NCBI GenBank assembly: GCA_037134895.1
Contig: JBAXLI010000012.1
Span: forward strand, 14,172-78,171
Direction of reading: 5' to 3'
Length of the DNA stretch: 64,000 nt
Source of the DNA: CAIRDP01 sp037134895
GTDB taxonomy: Bacteria > Bacteroidota > Bacteroidia > Bacteroidales > FEN-979
The notes under the pieces are model-generated. The model searched no databases. It worked only from the letters and a program-made list of their open reading frames with translations, and was not told the origin of the DNA. Of this stretch, positions 17,401 to 26,178 are shown piece by piece. Every line of letters starts with the position of its first letter. Positions within the stretch are counted from its first letter, which is position 1. A program made the position numbers and the translations under genes.

Positions 17401-18183
17401 ATGCAGGAAAAGATTGCCGCTTTTGGCAGATTGCTTGAAATCATGGATGAACTCAGGGCAAAATGCCCCTGGGATAAAAAGCAGACGCTAGAAAGCCTGA
17501 GATATCTCACCATAGAGGAAACCTACGAGTTATCCGATTCAATCATGGAGAAAGACCTTGATGGTATTAAAAAGGAACTTGGAGATCTTATGCTTCACCT
17601 GGTATTCTACTCCAGGATTGCATCGGAGTCAGGAGCTTTTGACATTCTCGATGTGCTGAATAGCATTATTGAAAAGCTGATCCACCGACATCCTCATATT
17701 TTCGGTGACGTAGTTGTGAAAGATGCGAAGGAAGTTCATGATAACTGGGAAAAGATCAAGCTGAAGGAAAAGGGCAATAACTCTGTACTTTCGGGAGTCC
17801 CCCAGTCTCTTCCGGCAATGGTCAAGGCATACAGGATACAGGAAAAAGCGAGCGGTGTCGGGTTTGACTGGGAAGAGCCCGAACAGGTTTGGGAAAAAGT
17901 TAAGGAAGAGCTCCAGGAACTTCGTGAAAATGTCATTAATGAAGCCGAAGCTGCAAAAAAGGAAGATGAACTGGGCGACCTGCTTTTTGCCCTGGTCAAT
18001 TATGCCAGGTTCATCGGGGTGAATCCCGAAGACGCTCTTGAACGCACCAACCGTAAGTTCATCAGGAGGTTCGGTTACCTGGAGGAAAGTGCCAAAAAAC
18101 TGGGAAAATCCCTGCACGAGATGAGCCTTGCCGAAATGGATGTATACTGGAATAAGGCAAAAGAATCGGAAGAGCCCATGTAA
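17401..18183 (+). CDS. mazG: Nucleoside triphosphate pyrophosphohydrolase MazG
   Basis: The 260-residue protein has two tandem MazG domains. The first carries CPWDKKQTLESLRYLTIEE then EETYEL and KKELGDLMLHLVFYSRI; the second carries KKEDELGDLLFALVNYARF, with the ExxE...ExxD metal-binding pattern of the dimeric all-alpha NTP pyrophosphatases. It hydrolyses NTPs or dNTPs to NMP and PPi and is a house-cleaning and stress enzyme. The ATG at 17401 is preferred over 17374 because of the promoter box. The PAP2 gene follows after 2 bp, suggesting an operon. Confidence 0.95.
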   Translation: MQEKIAAFGRLLEIMDELRAKCPWDKKQTLESLRYLTIEETYELSDSIMEKDLDGIKKELGDLMLHLVFYSRIASESGAFDILDVLNSIIEKLIHRHPHIFGDVVVKDAKEVHDNWEKIKLKEKGNNSVLSGVPQSLPAMVKAYRIQEKASGVGFDWEEPEQVWEKVKEELQELRENVINEAEAAKKEDELGDLLFALVNYARFIGVNPEDALERTNRKFIRRFGYLEESAKKLGKSLHEMSLAEMDVYWNKAKESEEPM

Positions 18184-18185
18184 CC

Positions 18186-19001
18186 GTGAAGAGATTTTTT
18201 CTCATCGGTTGTTTCGCCTTAGTCGTCCTGGCCTCCATTGCCCAGACAAAAGCCGATACGCTTCAAAGGAATGCCTCCTTAATTGATATCCGCCTTATAA
18301 AATCAGGGCTTGCTGATGCAAGGGATGTCGCTATCGCCCCGGTCAGATGGAACCAGACCCAATGGGCGATTGCATTCGGGGTCACCGGGCTTACACTCGG
18401 GCTTGTTACTCAGGATCTTGTAATTCAGCAATTTGCTCAAAATCATCAGACTCCATTCCTGGATGCTGTTACCAAATATGCCCTTGAACCATGGGGCAGC
18501 GGCCTTTATACACTTCCCGCGTTGGGAATCATGTATGGTATGAGTTTCGCCCTTCATGATAAAAAAGCGAGGATGACAGCCATTAAAGGTGTTGAAGCAT
18601 TTGCCTATGCAGCGATTGCGACCCAGATACTGAAGCAGGTCTTTCACAGACAAAGGCCGAGCCAGGGAGAAGCCCCGGATCCTTTTTTTTGGGAAGGCCC
18701 GATCGGGGATATCTCATATACGTCTTTCCCATCCGGACATTCCGCCGCGGTTTTCGCAGTTGCGACGGTCATTGCATCATCCTATAAAAAAACGGTCTGG
18801 GTACCCGTGCTTTGTTATTCACTGGCGTCACTCACAGCCTTATCCAGGGTTTATAATAATGACCACTGGATGTCGGATGTGATAATGGGTTCAGCAATAG
18901 GAATAGCAATAGGCCAGACCGTTTTCAGGAATTCGGTAAAATTCAAGCTTCTACCTGTAAGCCCACAGGGGACCGGTTTAACTCTTGTTTACCGCCTCTG
19001 A
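18186..19001 (+). CDS. PAP2-family membrane phosphatase (GTG start)
   Basis: The 271-residue protein has an N-terminal signal/anchor (FFLIGCFALVVLASIAQ) and several hydrophobic helices. All three PAP2 motifs are present: KQVFHRQRP (KxxxxxxRP), SFPSGHSAAVFA (PSGH) and SRVYNNDHWMSD (SRxxxxxHxxxD). Enzymes of this superfamily dephosphorylate lipid phosphates such as undecaprenyl-PP or phosphatidic acid; the substrate here is unknown. The start codon is GTG, 2 bp after the mazG stop. The last bases abut the end of the convergent peroxiredoxin gene with no gap. Confidence 0.88.
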   Translation: MKRFFLIGCFALVVLASIAQTKADTLQRNASLIDIRLIKSGLADARDVAIAPVRWNQTQWAIAFGVTGLTLGLVTQDLVIQQFAQNHQTPFLDAVTKYALEPWGSGLYTLPALGIMYGMSFALHDKKARMTAIKGVEAFAYAAIATQILKQVFHRQRPSQGEAPDPFFWEGPIGDISYTSFPSGHSAAVFAVATVIASSYKKTVWVPVLCYSLASLTALSRVYNNDHWMSDVIMGSAIGIAIGQTVFRNSVKFKLLPVSPQGTGLTLVYRL

Positions 19002-19634
19002 TCAATGTTTGGAAAGATAGCTGGCAACGCCTTCGGCTGATGCCTTCATACCTTCTTCGCCCTTATGCCAGTTGGCTGGACAAACTTCCCCATTTTCTTC
19101 GAAGAATTGTAATGCATCGACCATGCGGATTGCTTCATCAACGCTGCGACCAAGCGGGAGGTCGTTAACAAGCTGATGACGAACAATTCCCTGCTTGTCG
19201 ATCAGGAACAGTCCGCGGAATGCAACTGGTCCGCCTTCAAATTCCATGGATCCTTCCTCTGTATAAAGATATTCGCCGGCAAGAACATCATAGTTTGCCG
19301 AGATCGTCTTCGAGAGGTCGGAGACGAGTGGGAATTTCACACCTTTGATACCACCGTTCTTTTTCTCTGTATTAAGCCATGCCCAATGTGAAAACTTTGA
19401 ATCAACAGAGCATCCGACAACAGCGACATTCCTTTTTTCAAATTCTGCCAGTTTATCCTGGAACGCGATGATCTCGGTCGGGCAAACAAAGGTAAAATCA
19501 AGGGGATAAAAGAAGAAGACTACATGCTTCTTTCCCAGGAACTGGTCAAGTGAGAAATTCTCTACAAATTCACCACCATTAACAACGGCATCCGCAACAA
19601 AATGAGGTGCCTTTTTTCCTACTAATACTGCCAT
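19002..19634 (-). CDS. Typical 2-Cys peroxiredoxin (AhpC/Prx1 group)
   Basis: The 210-residue protein reduces hydroperoxides. The peroxidatic cysteine is Cys51 in LDFTFVCPTEI, and the resolving cysteine is in GEVCPANW near residue 185, followed by a C-terminal helix of the robust, overoxidation-sensitive type only if GGLG and YF motifs exist, which I do not see. The reductase is probably a thioredoxin or AhpF encoded elsewhere. It is monocistronic, with a TATCTTTG box 37 bp upstream, and converges with the PAP2 gene. Confidence 0.94.
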   Translation of the reverse strand: MAVLVGKKAPHFVADAVVNGGEFVENFSLDQFLGKKHVVFFFYPLDFTFVCPTEIIAFQDKLAEFEKRNVAVVGCSVDSKFSHWAWLNTEKKNGGIKGVKFPLVSDLSKTISANYDVLAGEYLYTEEGSMEFEGGPVAFRGLFLIDKQGIVRHQLVNDLPLGRSVDEAIRMVDALQFFEENGEVCPANWHKGEEGMKASAEGVASYLSKH

Positions 19635-19670
19635 AACAAGAATATTTAAATTAATTTCAGTTTATTGGTG

Positions 19671-19678
19671 CAAAGATA
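19671..19678 (-). promoter_or_regulatory. -7 box TATCTTTG of the peroxiredoxin gene
   Basis: Minus-strand TAnnTTTG box; the transcript would have a leader of roughly 30 nt before the ATG at 19634. Confidence 0.5.
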
Positions 19679-19734
19679 CTGAAATTATTTAGAAGCAGTA
19701 TGAATAAATCGTTAAATCAAGGAGGAATTCAATG

Positions 19735-21219
19735 CTAAAGCTTGATATCCTTGAGATCGAACTGAAGTGTTGTTTTCTTTATAAAGTCAAACAGTGTTAA
19801 TTTGCGGATTTCATAGTATCCCCTCCAGTATGTCTCCAAAGCGACATAGTAGTTCTTTTCGGCATTATTTGTTTCTATCTGGGCGTTATTAAGATCAAGT
19901 ATACTGTTAATTTTCCCTATCAGGTAACGCCCTTTAGTCACTTCATAACTTTTTCTCGCGACGGTATCAGATTTAGCGGCAATTTTAAGCTGATTCTGCT
20001 GCATATTAAACTGGACAACCTTCAGGTAGACATTACGCTGGAAATCTATTATTCCCTGTTCCACAGAATTTTTAACAATCACCTGCTGTGCCTGGGCTAT
20101 TTTTATTTTACCACTGGCTACTCCCCAGTCAACGATGGGGATGGTGAGTCCCAGGGAAACCTGACGCTGGTCAGCGGGGTTGGAATAAACATCGGGTATT
20201 GTAGCGGCTTGCTGCTGAAGCCCGATTACAGCATGAATATTTGCATCAAACCGCCCGTTCATCTTTGCGTAATTAACCTGGCTGGCTGCTTCAAGCGTAC
20301 GCCTGTTGAAATCAAGCATTGATGAGGAATTCTCAACGGCGAGATTCACGGCATTGACCGGGTCTATGTGAAAAAAATTCATCCCTTCAGGAGGAATCAG
20401 TATTATATTCGTGCTGTCCTGGAGCCTGAGGAATGATTTGAACATAAACTGGGCATTATCGAGAGACAAATTTGCGTTTTCAACCTGTGCCTGTGCTTTA
20501 AGAAAGCTTAATTCAAGCTGGAGCAGATCATTCTCGGCAATCTTTCCAAGCTGGAAACGCCCTTTTGCAATATGGTAAAGTGTATCATAATTCGACAGGT
20601 TGATAACGGCGATTTTTTTCTCTATTTGCGCCTGGAGCAGTGCAAAAAAGTAGTTTGTTGTGGTAATGGAGATCTGTTCAATATCTTCAAGAAATTTCTT
20701 TTTTGCCTGGGAATATTTCAGGGGCAGTATTTTTTTATCCCAGCGGTAAGAATTGTAAGTGAAGATAGGTTGATTCAATTCAATGTTAACAGGATAGCTC
20801 ACATAAGGGGTTGGGTTCGGCTGGTCCACATTATAGGTTCCGTTTAAATACGAGTTCACCGCAACTGTACCCCCGGTAATCCCGATTTTCTGTGTAAGTG
20901 CAAGGTTGGCCTGGGCACTGATAAACTTATAACTATAATATGACTGTACTCCATTGACCTGCTGTGACTGGATGTTCTGGGTAATATTTGGTGTTGTCCC
21001 TGTTAATGTGAGTGCCGGAAGGTTGGAAGCGAGAAAATTCCTGTACTCCCAATAACTGGTTCTGAAAGTCTGCCTTGCATTGAGGGCGTCAGGGGATTGA
21101 GCTTTGGAAATCCCGATTGCTTCAATAAGTGTAAGCTGTCTGATTTTTTGCTGTGCCTGAAGGCAGTTTGTAACCAAGGTCAAAGCTGCAATAAGTAAAA
21201 TGGAAAGCGGAGCTTTCAT
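19735..21219 (-). CDS. TolC-family outer-membrane efflux channel
   Basis: The 494-residue protein has a signal peptide (SILLIAALTLVTNCLQAQ) and two long alpha-helical hairpin halves typical of TolC. The helices are rich in Gln, Asn and Ala (for example LSFLKAQAQVENANLSLDNA), and KGRFQLGKIAENDLLQLELS and KGRYLIGKINSILDLNNAQ are the matching repeat-boundary motifs of the two halves. It forms the exit duct of a tripartite exporter with the adaptor and permease encoded just upstream; spacing to the permease is 15 bp. Substrate unknown. Confidence 0.9.
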   Translation of the reverse strand: MKAPLSILLIAALTLVTNCLQAQQKIRQLTLIEAIGISKAQSPDALNARQTFRTSYWEYRNFLASNLPALTLTGTTPNITQNIQSQQVNGVQSYYSYKFISAQANLALTQKIGITGGTVAVNSYLNGTYNVDQPNPTPYVSYPVNIELNQPIFTYNSYRWDKKILPLKYSQAKKKFLEDIEQISITTTNYFFALLQAQIEKKIAVINLSNYDTLYHIAKGRFQLGKIAENDLLQLELSFLKAQAQVENANLSLDNAQFMFKSFLRLQDSTNIILIPPEGMNFFHIDPVNAVNLAVENSSSMLDFNRRTLEAASQVNYAKMNGRFDANIHAVIGLQQQAATIPDVYSNPADQRQVSLGLTIPIVDWGVASGKIKIAQAQQVIVKNSVEQGIIDFQRNVYLKVVQFNMQQNQLKIAAKSDTVARKSYEVTKGRYLIGKINSILDLNNAQIETNNAEKNYYVALETYWRGYYEIRKLTLFDFIKKTTLQFDLKDIKL

Positions 21220-21234
21220 AGGTATAACAAGATT

Positions 21235-22611
21235 TTATTCGTGTCTGAGTGATTCAACAGGATCGGCAACAGAAGCCTGTTTAGCCGGCATATATCCAAA
21301 AATGATTCCGACTGTAGCCGAAACTCCGAAGGAAATGATAATTGAAAGAGGAGAAATGATTGTCAGGATGGTAGTAAACTGCATGATGAGTTTCGAAAAC
21401 ACGATTCCAAGTATGATCCCCACCAGTCCCCCGGTAATACTCAGCAGGGTTGCTTCCATAAGGAACTGGAGAACGATATCTTTTTTTCTTGCCCCAATGG
21501 CACGCCTGATCCCAATTTCTTTGATCCTTTCCATCACCGAAGCAAGCATGATATTCATGATGCCTATGCCTCCAACCAGAAGTGAAATGCCGGCAATACA
21601 GCCAAGTACGATGTTAAAGATGTCTTTTGTGCGCTGTTCCTGCTTGAGAAGGAGTTCGGGCACCTTGATCTCGAAATCATCCATCCCCTGGTGCCTGCGG
21701 TTCAGCATTCTTTTCAGAAGATCTGTGGTAGGTTTGATCTGGCTGCTTTGTTTAACCTGAACGACTATCTTGTCGACCTGGTTTTTTGCCATCTCATCAC
21801 CTTCGCGACTGTATGAGAAAGCAATATCACCGAAATCGGCAAAACCTTCAGATCCGTGCAATGAGGCAGATGTGACCATTGTACGGTCCTTAACCCTTCT
21901 CATAAGAGTCTGGATAGGTGCAAACACAGAATTGTTGTAATCGGATATCCCCAGGTTCTCCATGCTTGCCTGGTTGATCTCCTTTTTTTTAAGTACACCG
22001 ATAACCCTTAACCAGAGCCTTCCGCATTTTATATCCTGGCCAATAGCTGATCCGGTAGGAAAGAACTTTGACTGAATGGTTGAACCGATGATGCATACAG
22101 CTTTTCCTTCCCTGAGTTGTTCAACATTAAACATTTCACCCTGCTGAAGGTCAATGTTGAAGAGCTCAAAAAAATCAGGGGTTACTCCACTGATTTTCGT
22201 TGAATACCTTACTGCATCCCTGATCACGTCAACATCGTAAATCACAACCGGACTAACCTTCTGAACGGTAGGGATAACATCCCTGATACTTATGGCATCT
22301 TTAAGTGACAGTCCAGGTGAGAATTTGCCCTTGTTCTTCTCATTCTGAGAATTCTGGGAACTGCTCTGGCTGCTGCTTTGGGAGGATGAACCTCCTTTTT
22401 TCTCAATAATTGGTGTGATGATAATGTTATTGACCCCAACCAGTTTCATCTGGTCGAGGATCTCCTTCTGGGCCCCGTTTCCAATCGCCATCATGGCGAT
22501 CACAGCAGCAACACCGAAGATGATGCCGAGTGCGGTAAGCATTGAGCGGAATTTGTTCAGAAAAACCGCTTCAAGAGCTATGTTGAAGATGTACTGATAG
22601 CGTTCGAACAC
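21235..22611 (-). CDS. MacB-like ABC transporter permease
   Basis: The 458-residue protein has the MacB/FtsX permease topology. One membrane helix near residues 20-42 (SMLTALGIIFGVAAVIAMMA) precedes a large periplasmic domain, and three helices lie near the end, including the GIMNIMLASVMERIKEIGIRRAIGARKKDI block (split: GIMNIMLASVMERIKEIG, then IRRAIGARKKDI). An SSQ-rich insertion (about residues 74-92) lies early in the periplasmic domain. It has no ATP-binding domain, unlike E. coli MacB, so it needs a separate ATPase, which is not encoded next to it. It lies between adaptor (9 bp) and TolC genes. Confidence 0.9.
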   Translation of the reverse strand: MFERYQYIFNIALEAVFLNKFRSMLTALGIIFGVAAVIAMMAIGNGAQKEILDQMKLVGVNNIIITPIIEKKGGSSSQSSSQSSSQNSQNEKNKGKFSPGLSLKDAISIRDVIPTVQKVSPVVIYDVDVIRDAVRYSTKISGVTPDFFELFNIDLQQGEMFNVEQLREGKAVCIIGSTIQSKFFPTGSAIGQDIKCGRLWLRVIGVLKKKEINQASMENLGISDYNNSVFAPIQTLMRRVKDRTMVTSASLHGSEGFADFGDIAFSYSREGDEMAKNQVDKIVVQVKQSSQIKPTTDLLKRMLNRRHQGMDDFEIKVPELLLKQEQRTKDIFNIVLGCIAGISLLVGGIGIMNIMLASVMERIKEIGIRRAIGARKKDIVLQFLMEATLLSITGGLVGIILGIVFSKLIMQFTTILTIISPLSIIISFGVSATVGIIFGYMPAKQASVADPVESLRHE

Positions 22612-22620
22612 GATTTCCTG

Positions 22621-23976
22621 TTATTTCTTTATAATGACCGGGGCAGCGCCTTTAGCCATGGCCTTTTTTGTCGTATCTGTCTTGGGGGTGGCTTTTGGAT
22701 TTGCCTTGGGCTTGTATTTGTCGAGAACCTTTTTATCGAGAAAAGCCATTTTGATTTTATCGGCTTTATCGGGTGGTACAAGCATGATTTCATCATTCTC
22801 TTTCAGGCCTTCCCTGATGATGATCTCATTTTCATTACTTTCACCTACGACGACCTGCTGTCTGACAATCGAGCCACCGTCTTTTTTATAAACGAAGGTA
22901 ACACTGTCGGTATTGAAGATCGACTCGATAGGGGTAAACAGGACACTGTCGATGATACTGGTCTCGATGGTGTTCTTGGTTGTCATGGCAGGCCTGAGGA
23001 TGGAGTCAAATTCATTGACGATGATCCTGACTTCATACACCTTGGCATTACTGTTTTGCAGCTGCTCTCCTATGTTTGCAACTTCAATGACCTTTCCGGT
23101 GAATTTTTTCTCGGGGAACGCATCGATACCGATTTTCACCATCTGCCCGACTTTCACCTTGCTTATATCGATCTCATTTACGAAGGTCTTTGACATCATT
23201 TCCTTAAGGTTCGGGAGTTCGGCAACAACATTATCCCAGGCGTTGATCATTCCACCTACGCCAAGCTTGCTTCCGTCCCAGTTCCTCTTATAAATGACCA
23301 TTCCGGCTTTGGGTGCCTTGACAGTAAATTCCTTGAGTCCCTGTTGCATATTCTCAAGTTTTCTCTTAGCCTGGTTGTAAGAAGCGTTTACTTCCTGCAT
23401 GTTGGCAACTGCCTTTTCATACCTGAGCTTATAATTCTTTTCGGCCTGGTCGAGGGCCCTGGTGGCTTTATCGAGTTCTATCTCGACCTGGCGGATGGTG
23501 GCAGGGGGCTCATATTTAGACTGGTCGAGTGTTATCTTTTTTTCTTCGAGGGCAAAATGAAGGTTGATGAGCTCATCCCTTGCGTTCCTGAGCTCAAGGG
23601 AAGTATCAAGCTTGGTTTTGGTGAGCTGGGATTCAAGTTTCTCGGTATTTGTCTCCTCATCCTTGATCTTGTTCGAGATCTCGGTACGGTCGAGGGAGGC
23701 GACGTATTGCCCTGAATCCACAACACTACCATCGGGGATTATATCCTGTATCTTGACCTGCCATACCCCGATCTGCCTCAGGGATTGCGGGCCAAAGATC
23801 TTTTCGGAGCTTTTAGCGATCAGCTCCCCTGTCACTGAAACTTCAATAGGGAAGTTCCCTTTTTTAACTTTGGCAATGATCTGTTCACCTTTATTCCCTT
23901 TGGGGAAGATCATGTAAACAATGATAGCGACAATAAGAATGCCGGCGAAAATGAGTAAATACCTCCGGGAAGCCAT
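22621..23976 (-). CDS. HlyD/MacA-family periplasmic adaptor
   Basis: The 451-residue protein has an N-terminal membrane anchor (YLLIFAGILIVAIIVYMIF). Two lipoyl-like halves (IEVSVTGELIAKSSEKIFG, later FTVKAPKAGMVIYKRNWDG) flank a coiled-coil hairpin (about residues 100-220). Beta-barrel and membrane-proximal domains follow (GQMVKIGIDAFPEKKFTGKV). The C-terminus is a Lys/Ala/Pro-rich tail. The adaptor links the permease to TolC. It is the first gene of the three-gene efflux operon; gyrB lies 66 bp upstream on the same strand. Confidence 0.9.
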   Translation of the reverse strand: MASRRYLLIFAGILIVAIIVYMIFPKGNKGEQIIAKVKKGNFPIEVSVTGELIAKSSEKIFGPQSLRQIGVWQVKIQDIIPDGSVVDSGQYVASLDRTEISNKIKDEETNTEKLESQLTKTKLDTSLELRNARDELINLHFALEEKKITLDQSKYEPPATIRQVEIELDKATRALDQAEKNYKLRYEKAVANMQEVNASYNQAKRKLENMQQGLKEFTVKAPKAGMVIYKRNWDGSKLGVGGMINAWDNVVAELPNLKEMMSKTFVNEIDISKVKVGQMVKIGIDAFPEKKFTGKVIEVANIGEQLQNSNAKVYEVRIIVNEFDSILRPAMTTKNTIETSIIDSVLFTPIESIFNTDSVTFVYKKDGGSIVRQQVVVGESNENEIIIREGLKENDEIMLVPPDKADKIKMAFLDKKVLDKYKPKANPKATPKTDTTKKAMAKGAAPVIIKK

Positions 23977-24042
23977 ATAAGCAAGGTTAGATTCAGGTAA
24001 AACTACCTATAGGTTATTTAAAGCACAAAAAAAATCGGTATG

Positions 24043-26010
24043 CTACGCATCAATATTGGCATACTTGGCATTTTTCTCGATGAACTCCCTTCTTGGGGGA
24101 ACATCGTCTCCCATCAGCATGGAGAAGATCCTGTCAGCTTCGGTACCGTTTTCGATGGTCACCTGTCTGAGGGTCCTGAACTGTGGATCCATTGTTGTAG
24201 ACCAGAGCTGTTCGGCATTCATTTCTCCCAGACCTTTGTACCTCTGAAGATGTACGCCCGATTCCTTCCCGTTTCCTGAGTATTCAGCAATAATCCTTAT
24301 TCGTTCTTCTTCCGTCCAGCAATACTCCTGCTTAGTCCCTTTTTTTATCAGGTAAAGGGGAGGAGTTGCAATGTAGACATATCCGTTTTCGATCAGTTCT
24401 TTCATGTATCTGAAGAAGAAGGTCAGGATTAGGGTAGCGATATGGCTTCCGTCGACATCGGCATCCGTCATAATTATTATTTTATGATAACGGAGTTTTT
24501 CAAGATTTAGTGCCTTACTGTCTTCTTCAGTGCCTATTGTGACACCCAGGGCAGTGAACATGTTCTTGATTTCCTCGCTGTCGAAAATCTTATATGCCAT
24601 AGCTTTCTCTACGTTCAGGATCTTACCCCTGAGCGGAAGAATGGCCTGGAACTTCCTGTCGCGTCCCTGTTTTGCGGTACCGCCGGCAGAATCTCCCTCA
24701 ACCAGATAGATCTCACACTGGGCGGGGTCGTTCTCAGAACAATCGGCCAGTTTCCCGGGCAAGCCGGCGCCTCCCAGAACACCTTTCCTCTGGACCAGCT
24801 CACGGGCTTTGCGGGCTGCATGCCTGGCTGTAGCAGCAAGGATCACCTTGTTTACGATCGTCCTGGCTTCTTTTGGGTGTTCTTCAAGGTAATAAGAGAG
24901 AAGTTCGCTTGCAAGCTGGTCAACAACCCCCATGACCTCGTTGTTCCCCAGTTTGGTCTTTGTCTGGCCTTCGAACTGGGGCTCCTGCACTTTTACAGAA
25001 ATGATACAAGTCAGTCCTTCGCGGAAGTCATCCCCGTTGATATCGAATTTCAGTTTGGCCAGCATGCCAGTCTTGTCTGCATATGATTTAAGGGTACGCG
25101 TAAGCGCCCTCCTGAAGCCTGAAAGATGGGTGCCGCCTTCGTGGGTGTTGATATTGTTAACGTAGGAATGAATGTTCTCGGCAAAAGAAGTGTTGTACTG
25201 CATTGCGATCTCGATGGGAATGCCCGAACGCTCCCCTTCCATCGAAATGGGCTCAGGGATCAGCTTTTCGCGGTTGGCGTCGAGATAATTGATGAAGTCG
25301 GTAAGACCGGCGCTGGAGAAAAACACATCTTCGAGATGATTGCCCGAATCATCCTTTTCACGTTCGTCGTGAATCGTCAGCGTTATCCCCTTGTTGAGAT
25401 AGGCCAGTTCCCTTAAGCGTGAAGCAAGAATTGCATAATCGTACCTGCTTGTAATGAAGATTGAAGAATCCGGTAAAAAATTAACAACTGTACCATTACG
25501 TTCTGTTTCTCCAACGACTTTTACCTCGTAAAGAGGTTTCCCATAAGCATATTCCTGTTCAAATATCTTGCCGTTCCTGTGGATGGTGACTTTAAGCCTT
25601 GACGAGAGCGCGTTTACCACCGATACGCCAACACCGTGCAAACCTCCTGAAACTTTATAACTATCCTTATCGAACTTGCCACCCGCATGCAGCACAGTCA
25701 TAACGACCTCGAGTGCTGATTTCTGTTCCTTTTCATGGAAGTCGGTTGGAATACCACGACCGTTATCAGTGACTGTAATCGAATTATCAGGATGAATCAA
25801 TACATCAATCCTGTTGCAATACCCGGCCAGGGCCTCGTCAATTGAGTTGTCAACAACTTCGTATACCAGGTGGTGAAGCCCGCGTATATTCACATCGCCA
25901 ATGTACATGGCAGGACGTTTGCGAACCGCCTCAAGACCCTCCAAAACAGTGATGTTCTCTGCAGTATAATTCTGGCTCGCTGCTTCTTTTTCTATATCAG
26001 TCATAATCAA
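24043..26010 (-). CDS. gyrB: DNA gyrase subunit B
   Basis: The 655-residue protein is the ATPase/TOPRIM subunit of gyrase. The GHKL ATPase has EVVDNSIDEALAGYC, the DNGRGIP motif and GLHGVGVSVVNALS. The TOPRIM domain has YLVEGDSAGGTAKQGRDR and DADVDGSHIATLIL. The length is that of the short form without the long proteobacterial insertion. It ends in YANIDA. A TATCTTTG box lies 28 bp upstream of the ATG. A start two codons in (26004) is equally likely. gyrA is not in the window. No topoisomerase IV alternative was favoured because of the QRYKGLGEMN signature and length. Confidence 0.93.
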   Translation of the reverse strand: MIMTDIEKEAASQNYTAENITVLEGLEAVRKRPAMYIGDVNIRGLHHLVYEVVDNSIDEALAGYCNRIDVLIHPDNSITVTDNGRGIPTDFHEKEQKSALEVVMTVLHAGGKFDKDSYKVSGGLHGVGVSVVNALSSRLKVTIHRNGKIFEQEYAYGKPLYEVKVVGETERNGTVVNFLPDSSIFITSRYDYAILASRLRELAYLNKGITLTIHDEREKDDSGNHLEDVFFSSAGLTDFINYLDANREKLIPEPISMEGERSGIPIEIAMQYNTSFAENIHSYVNNINTHEGGTHLSGFRRALTRTLKSYADKTGMLAKLKFDINGDDFREGLTCIISVKVQEPQFEGQTKTKLGNNEVMGVVDQLASELLSYYLEEHPKEARTIVNKVILAATARHAARKARELVQRKGVLGGAGLPGKLADCSENDPAQCEIYLVEGDSAGGTAKQGRDRKFQAILPLRGKILNVEKAMAYKIFDSEEIKNMFTALGVTIGTEEDSKALNLEKLRYHKIIIMTDADVDGSHIATLILTFFFRYMKELIENGYVYIATPPLYLIKKGTKQEYCWTEEERIRIIAEYSGNGKESGVHLQRYKGLGEMNAEQLWSTTMDPQFRTLRQVTIENGTEADRIFSMLMGDDVPPRREFIEKNAKYANIDA

Positions 26011-26037
26011 TTACTTACATTAAAATTAAACACTACA

Positions 26038-26045
26038 CAAAGATA
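26038..26045 (-). promoter_or_regulatory. -7 box TATCTTTG of gyrB
   Basis: Minus-strand TAnnTTTG box between gyrB and the heptad array; predicted leader about 20 nt. Confidence 0.5.
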
Positions 26046-26104
26046 CAAAAATCCGGCGATAAAAATCGCATGAAAACATCAATAAAATCAACCATTTATT
26101 AACA

Positions 26105-26176
26105 AGTTACGAGTGACGAATTACGAATTACGAATTTTTAAAATCACTCGTCACTCGTCACTCGTAATTCGTAATT
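26105..26176. repeat. Inverted heptad arrays between wecB and gyrB
   Basis: Four direct heptads (AGTTACG, AGTGACG, AATTACG, AATTACG; 26105-26132) face four complementary ones (CGTCACT x2, CGTAATT x2; 26149-26176) across a short A/T-rich spacer. The RNA would form a hairpin. The right arm ends 2 bp before the complement of the wecB stop codon (26179). Confidence 0.9.
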
Positions 26177-26178
26177 TG

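Noticed and set aside
22300..22400. SSQ repeat in the permease as a member of the heptad family
   Set aside because: Its period follows codons for Ser and Gln and is unrelated in sequence to the heptads.
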